Positions 4,833 to 5,914 of a DNA stretch of 5,914 nucleotides are shown piece by piece. This stretch comes from Actinomycetes bacterium (GTDB taxonomy: Bacteria; Actinomycetota; Acidimicrobiia; Acidimicrobiales; Microtrichaceae): the NCBI GenBank assembly GCA_023423475.1, contig JAFAFN010000596.1, positions 1 to 5,914 of the forward strand, read 5' to 3'. Within the stretch, counting starts at the first letter, position 1. Each line of letters opens with the position of its first letter. The notes under the pieces were generated by a model. It worked only from the letters and a program-made list of their open reading frames with translations. It did not search any database and was not told where the DNA came from. The position numbers and the translations under genes were made by a program.

Positions 4833-5914
4833 GACTTCCTCCTCGACGACCACCTGATCGCGCTGTCCCAGCAGGCCCACGAGGTCGGTCGCGCCGCCGC
4901 GGCACGCCTCGAGCCCGAAGCCGGCGGCCCGCCCGACGAGGCCGTGACCGAGGACACCTGGCTCGCGTCGACGTCCCGCGAGTTCTCCCGGGAGCTCGCG
5001 GCGCTCGGCTGGCTGGGCATGACCTGGCCCGTCGAAGCCGGCGGCGGTGGGCGCAGTCCGATCGAACGAGTGGTCGTCGTCGAGGCACTGATCTCCGAAG
5101 GAGCCCCGCTCGCGACGTCGTGGTTCGCCGACCGCCAGATCGGACCGACCCTGTTGCAGTTCGGCACCCCCGACCAGCAGCAGCGCTGGCTGCCCGACAT
5201 CGTCGGCGGTACCTCGGCGTGGTGCATCGGCATGTCCGAGCCCGACGCCGGCTCCGACGTCGCCTCGTTGCGCACCTCGGCGGTGCGACGGGGCGACGAC
5301 TGGATCGTGAACGGCCAGAAGATCTGGACCTCCGGCGCCTGGGACGCGGACTGGTGCTACCTGATCGCCCGCACCGACCCGACCGCACCGGCACACGCGG
5401 GGCTCTCGGAGTTCGTCGTCGACATGTCGTCACCCGGCATCGAGGTCCGCCGCATCGTGGACGCCACCGGCAACGCCCACTTCTGCGAGGTGTACTTCGA
5501 CGACGTGGTGGTCCCCGCCGACCACCTGGTCGGCACGCCGAACGACAGCTTCCGCCAGGTGATGCGCCAGATGGAGCACGAACGCGGCGGCATCGACCGG
5601 CTCGTGTCGAACCGGCGCCTGTACCTCGACGCGGTCGACGAGGCCGACCTCGACGACCCGGTCCTGCGCGACGAGTGGGCTCGGCTCGAGTCCGAGTTCA
5701 CCATCGGCCGGCTGCTCGTGCTGCGAGAGGTGCTGCGTCAGGCTCCTCCGGGCTTCTCGGCCGCGACCAAGACGTTCTGCACCGAGTACGAGCAGCGCGT
5801 CGCCGAGTTCTGCGTGCGCGCCGCGGGGGCACGGGCGATGCGCTGGAACCGGGTCTCGCGCAACATCTGCTACGCGCCCGCCTACACGATCATGGGCGGC
5901 ACCACGAACATCCT
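4830..5914 (+). CDS. Acyl-CoA dehydrogenase (C-terminus cut by window edge)
   Basis: Acyl-CoA dehydrogenases are FAD flavoenzymes that introduce the alpha-beta double bond into acyl-CoA. The visible 361 residues cover nearly the whole fold: an N-terminal helical domain (1-128), the middle beta-domain with the flavin/substrate signature CIGMSEPDAGSD (132-143) and NGQKIWTSGAWDADW (161-175), and the C-terminal helical domain ending in MGGTTNI (355-361), close to the usual end of about 375-390 residues. The glutamate of medium-chain enzymes (YEGT) is replaced by glycine (MGGT), while E251 in HERGG lies where isovaleryl- and long-chain-type enzymes carry their base; this alignment is by eye. The substrate is therefore not assignable, though it resembles the many actinobacterial FadE-type enzymes. 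It starts at GTG three bases after the DUF971 stop and is probably translationally coupled to it. Confidence 0.93.
   Translation, partial: MDFLLDDHLIALSQQAHEVGRAAAARLEPEAGGPPDEAVTEDTWLASTSREFSRELAALGWLGMTWPVEAGGGGRSPIERVVVVEALISEGAPLATSWFADRQIGPTLLQFGTPDQQQRWLPDIVGGTSAWCIGMSEPDAGSDVASLRTSAVRRGDDWIVNGQKIWTSGAWDADWCYLIARTDPTAPAHAGLSEFVVDMSSPGIEVRRIVDATGNAHFCEVYFDDVVVPADHLVGTPNDSFRQVMRQMEHERGGIDRLVSNRRLYLDAVDEADLDDPVLRDEWARLESEFTIGRLLVLREVLRQAPPGFSAATKTFCTEYEQRVAEFCVRAAGARAMRWNRVSRNICYAPAYTIMGGTTNI

Noticed and set aside
4365..5396. Minus-strand open frames opposite the DUF971 and acyl-CoA dehydrogenase genes
   Set aside because: The plus strand encodes two clear families with a proper Shine-Dalgarno; the antisense products have no recognisable features.

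Overview
The window is about 5.9 kb of GC-rich, densely coding bacterial chromosome. I see no mobile elements, tRNA, rRNA or CRISPR. Three things point to an actinobacterium: the high GC with GTG/TTG starts, a HAD-IB phosphatase/PlsC acyltransferase fusion of the type known in actinobacteria, and a small RNA with the architecture of the actinobacterial 6C family. The Acidimicrobiia are possible, but the class cannot be fixed from this sequence alone.

Left block (1-1181). A gene on the minus strand, cut by the left edge, encodes a HAD-IB phosphatase fused to a 1-acyl-glycerol-3-phosphate acyltransferase. Upstream of it, also on the minus strand, lies the main non-coding feature, a predicted ~130-nt small RNA (about 1110 to 981). 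It has three consecutive stem-loops whose loops carry runs of 7, 8 and 6 C. It is preceded by a good sigma70-type promoter (TTGTCA-N17-TATCTT) and ends in an intrinsic terminator. I call it a 6C RNA, possibly a three-loop variant.

Middle block (1182-3474). A LysR-type regulator is transcribed away from the small RNA. It is followed 97 nt later, on the same strand, by a complete type II citrate synthase (gltA) that starts at TTG behind a strong Shine-Dalgarno. The spacer holds four G-runs and a possible -10 box. The regulator may control itself, the small RNA or gltA; the sequence does not decide which.

Right block (3475-5914). Convergent to gltA is a minus-strand gene for a membrane-anchored zinc-ribbon protein of unknown function; a compact hairpin separates the two genes. 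Divergent from it is a two-gene operon: a stand-alone DUF971 (GBBH-like N-terminal) zinc-site protein, then three bases later an acyl-CoA dehydrogenase that starts at GTG and is cut by the right edge only a little short of its end.

The genes suggest housekeeping metabolism (phospholipid synthesis, TCA cycle entry, acyl-CoA oxidation). Most of the regulatory interest lies in the 981-1181 interval.
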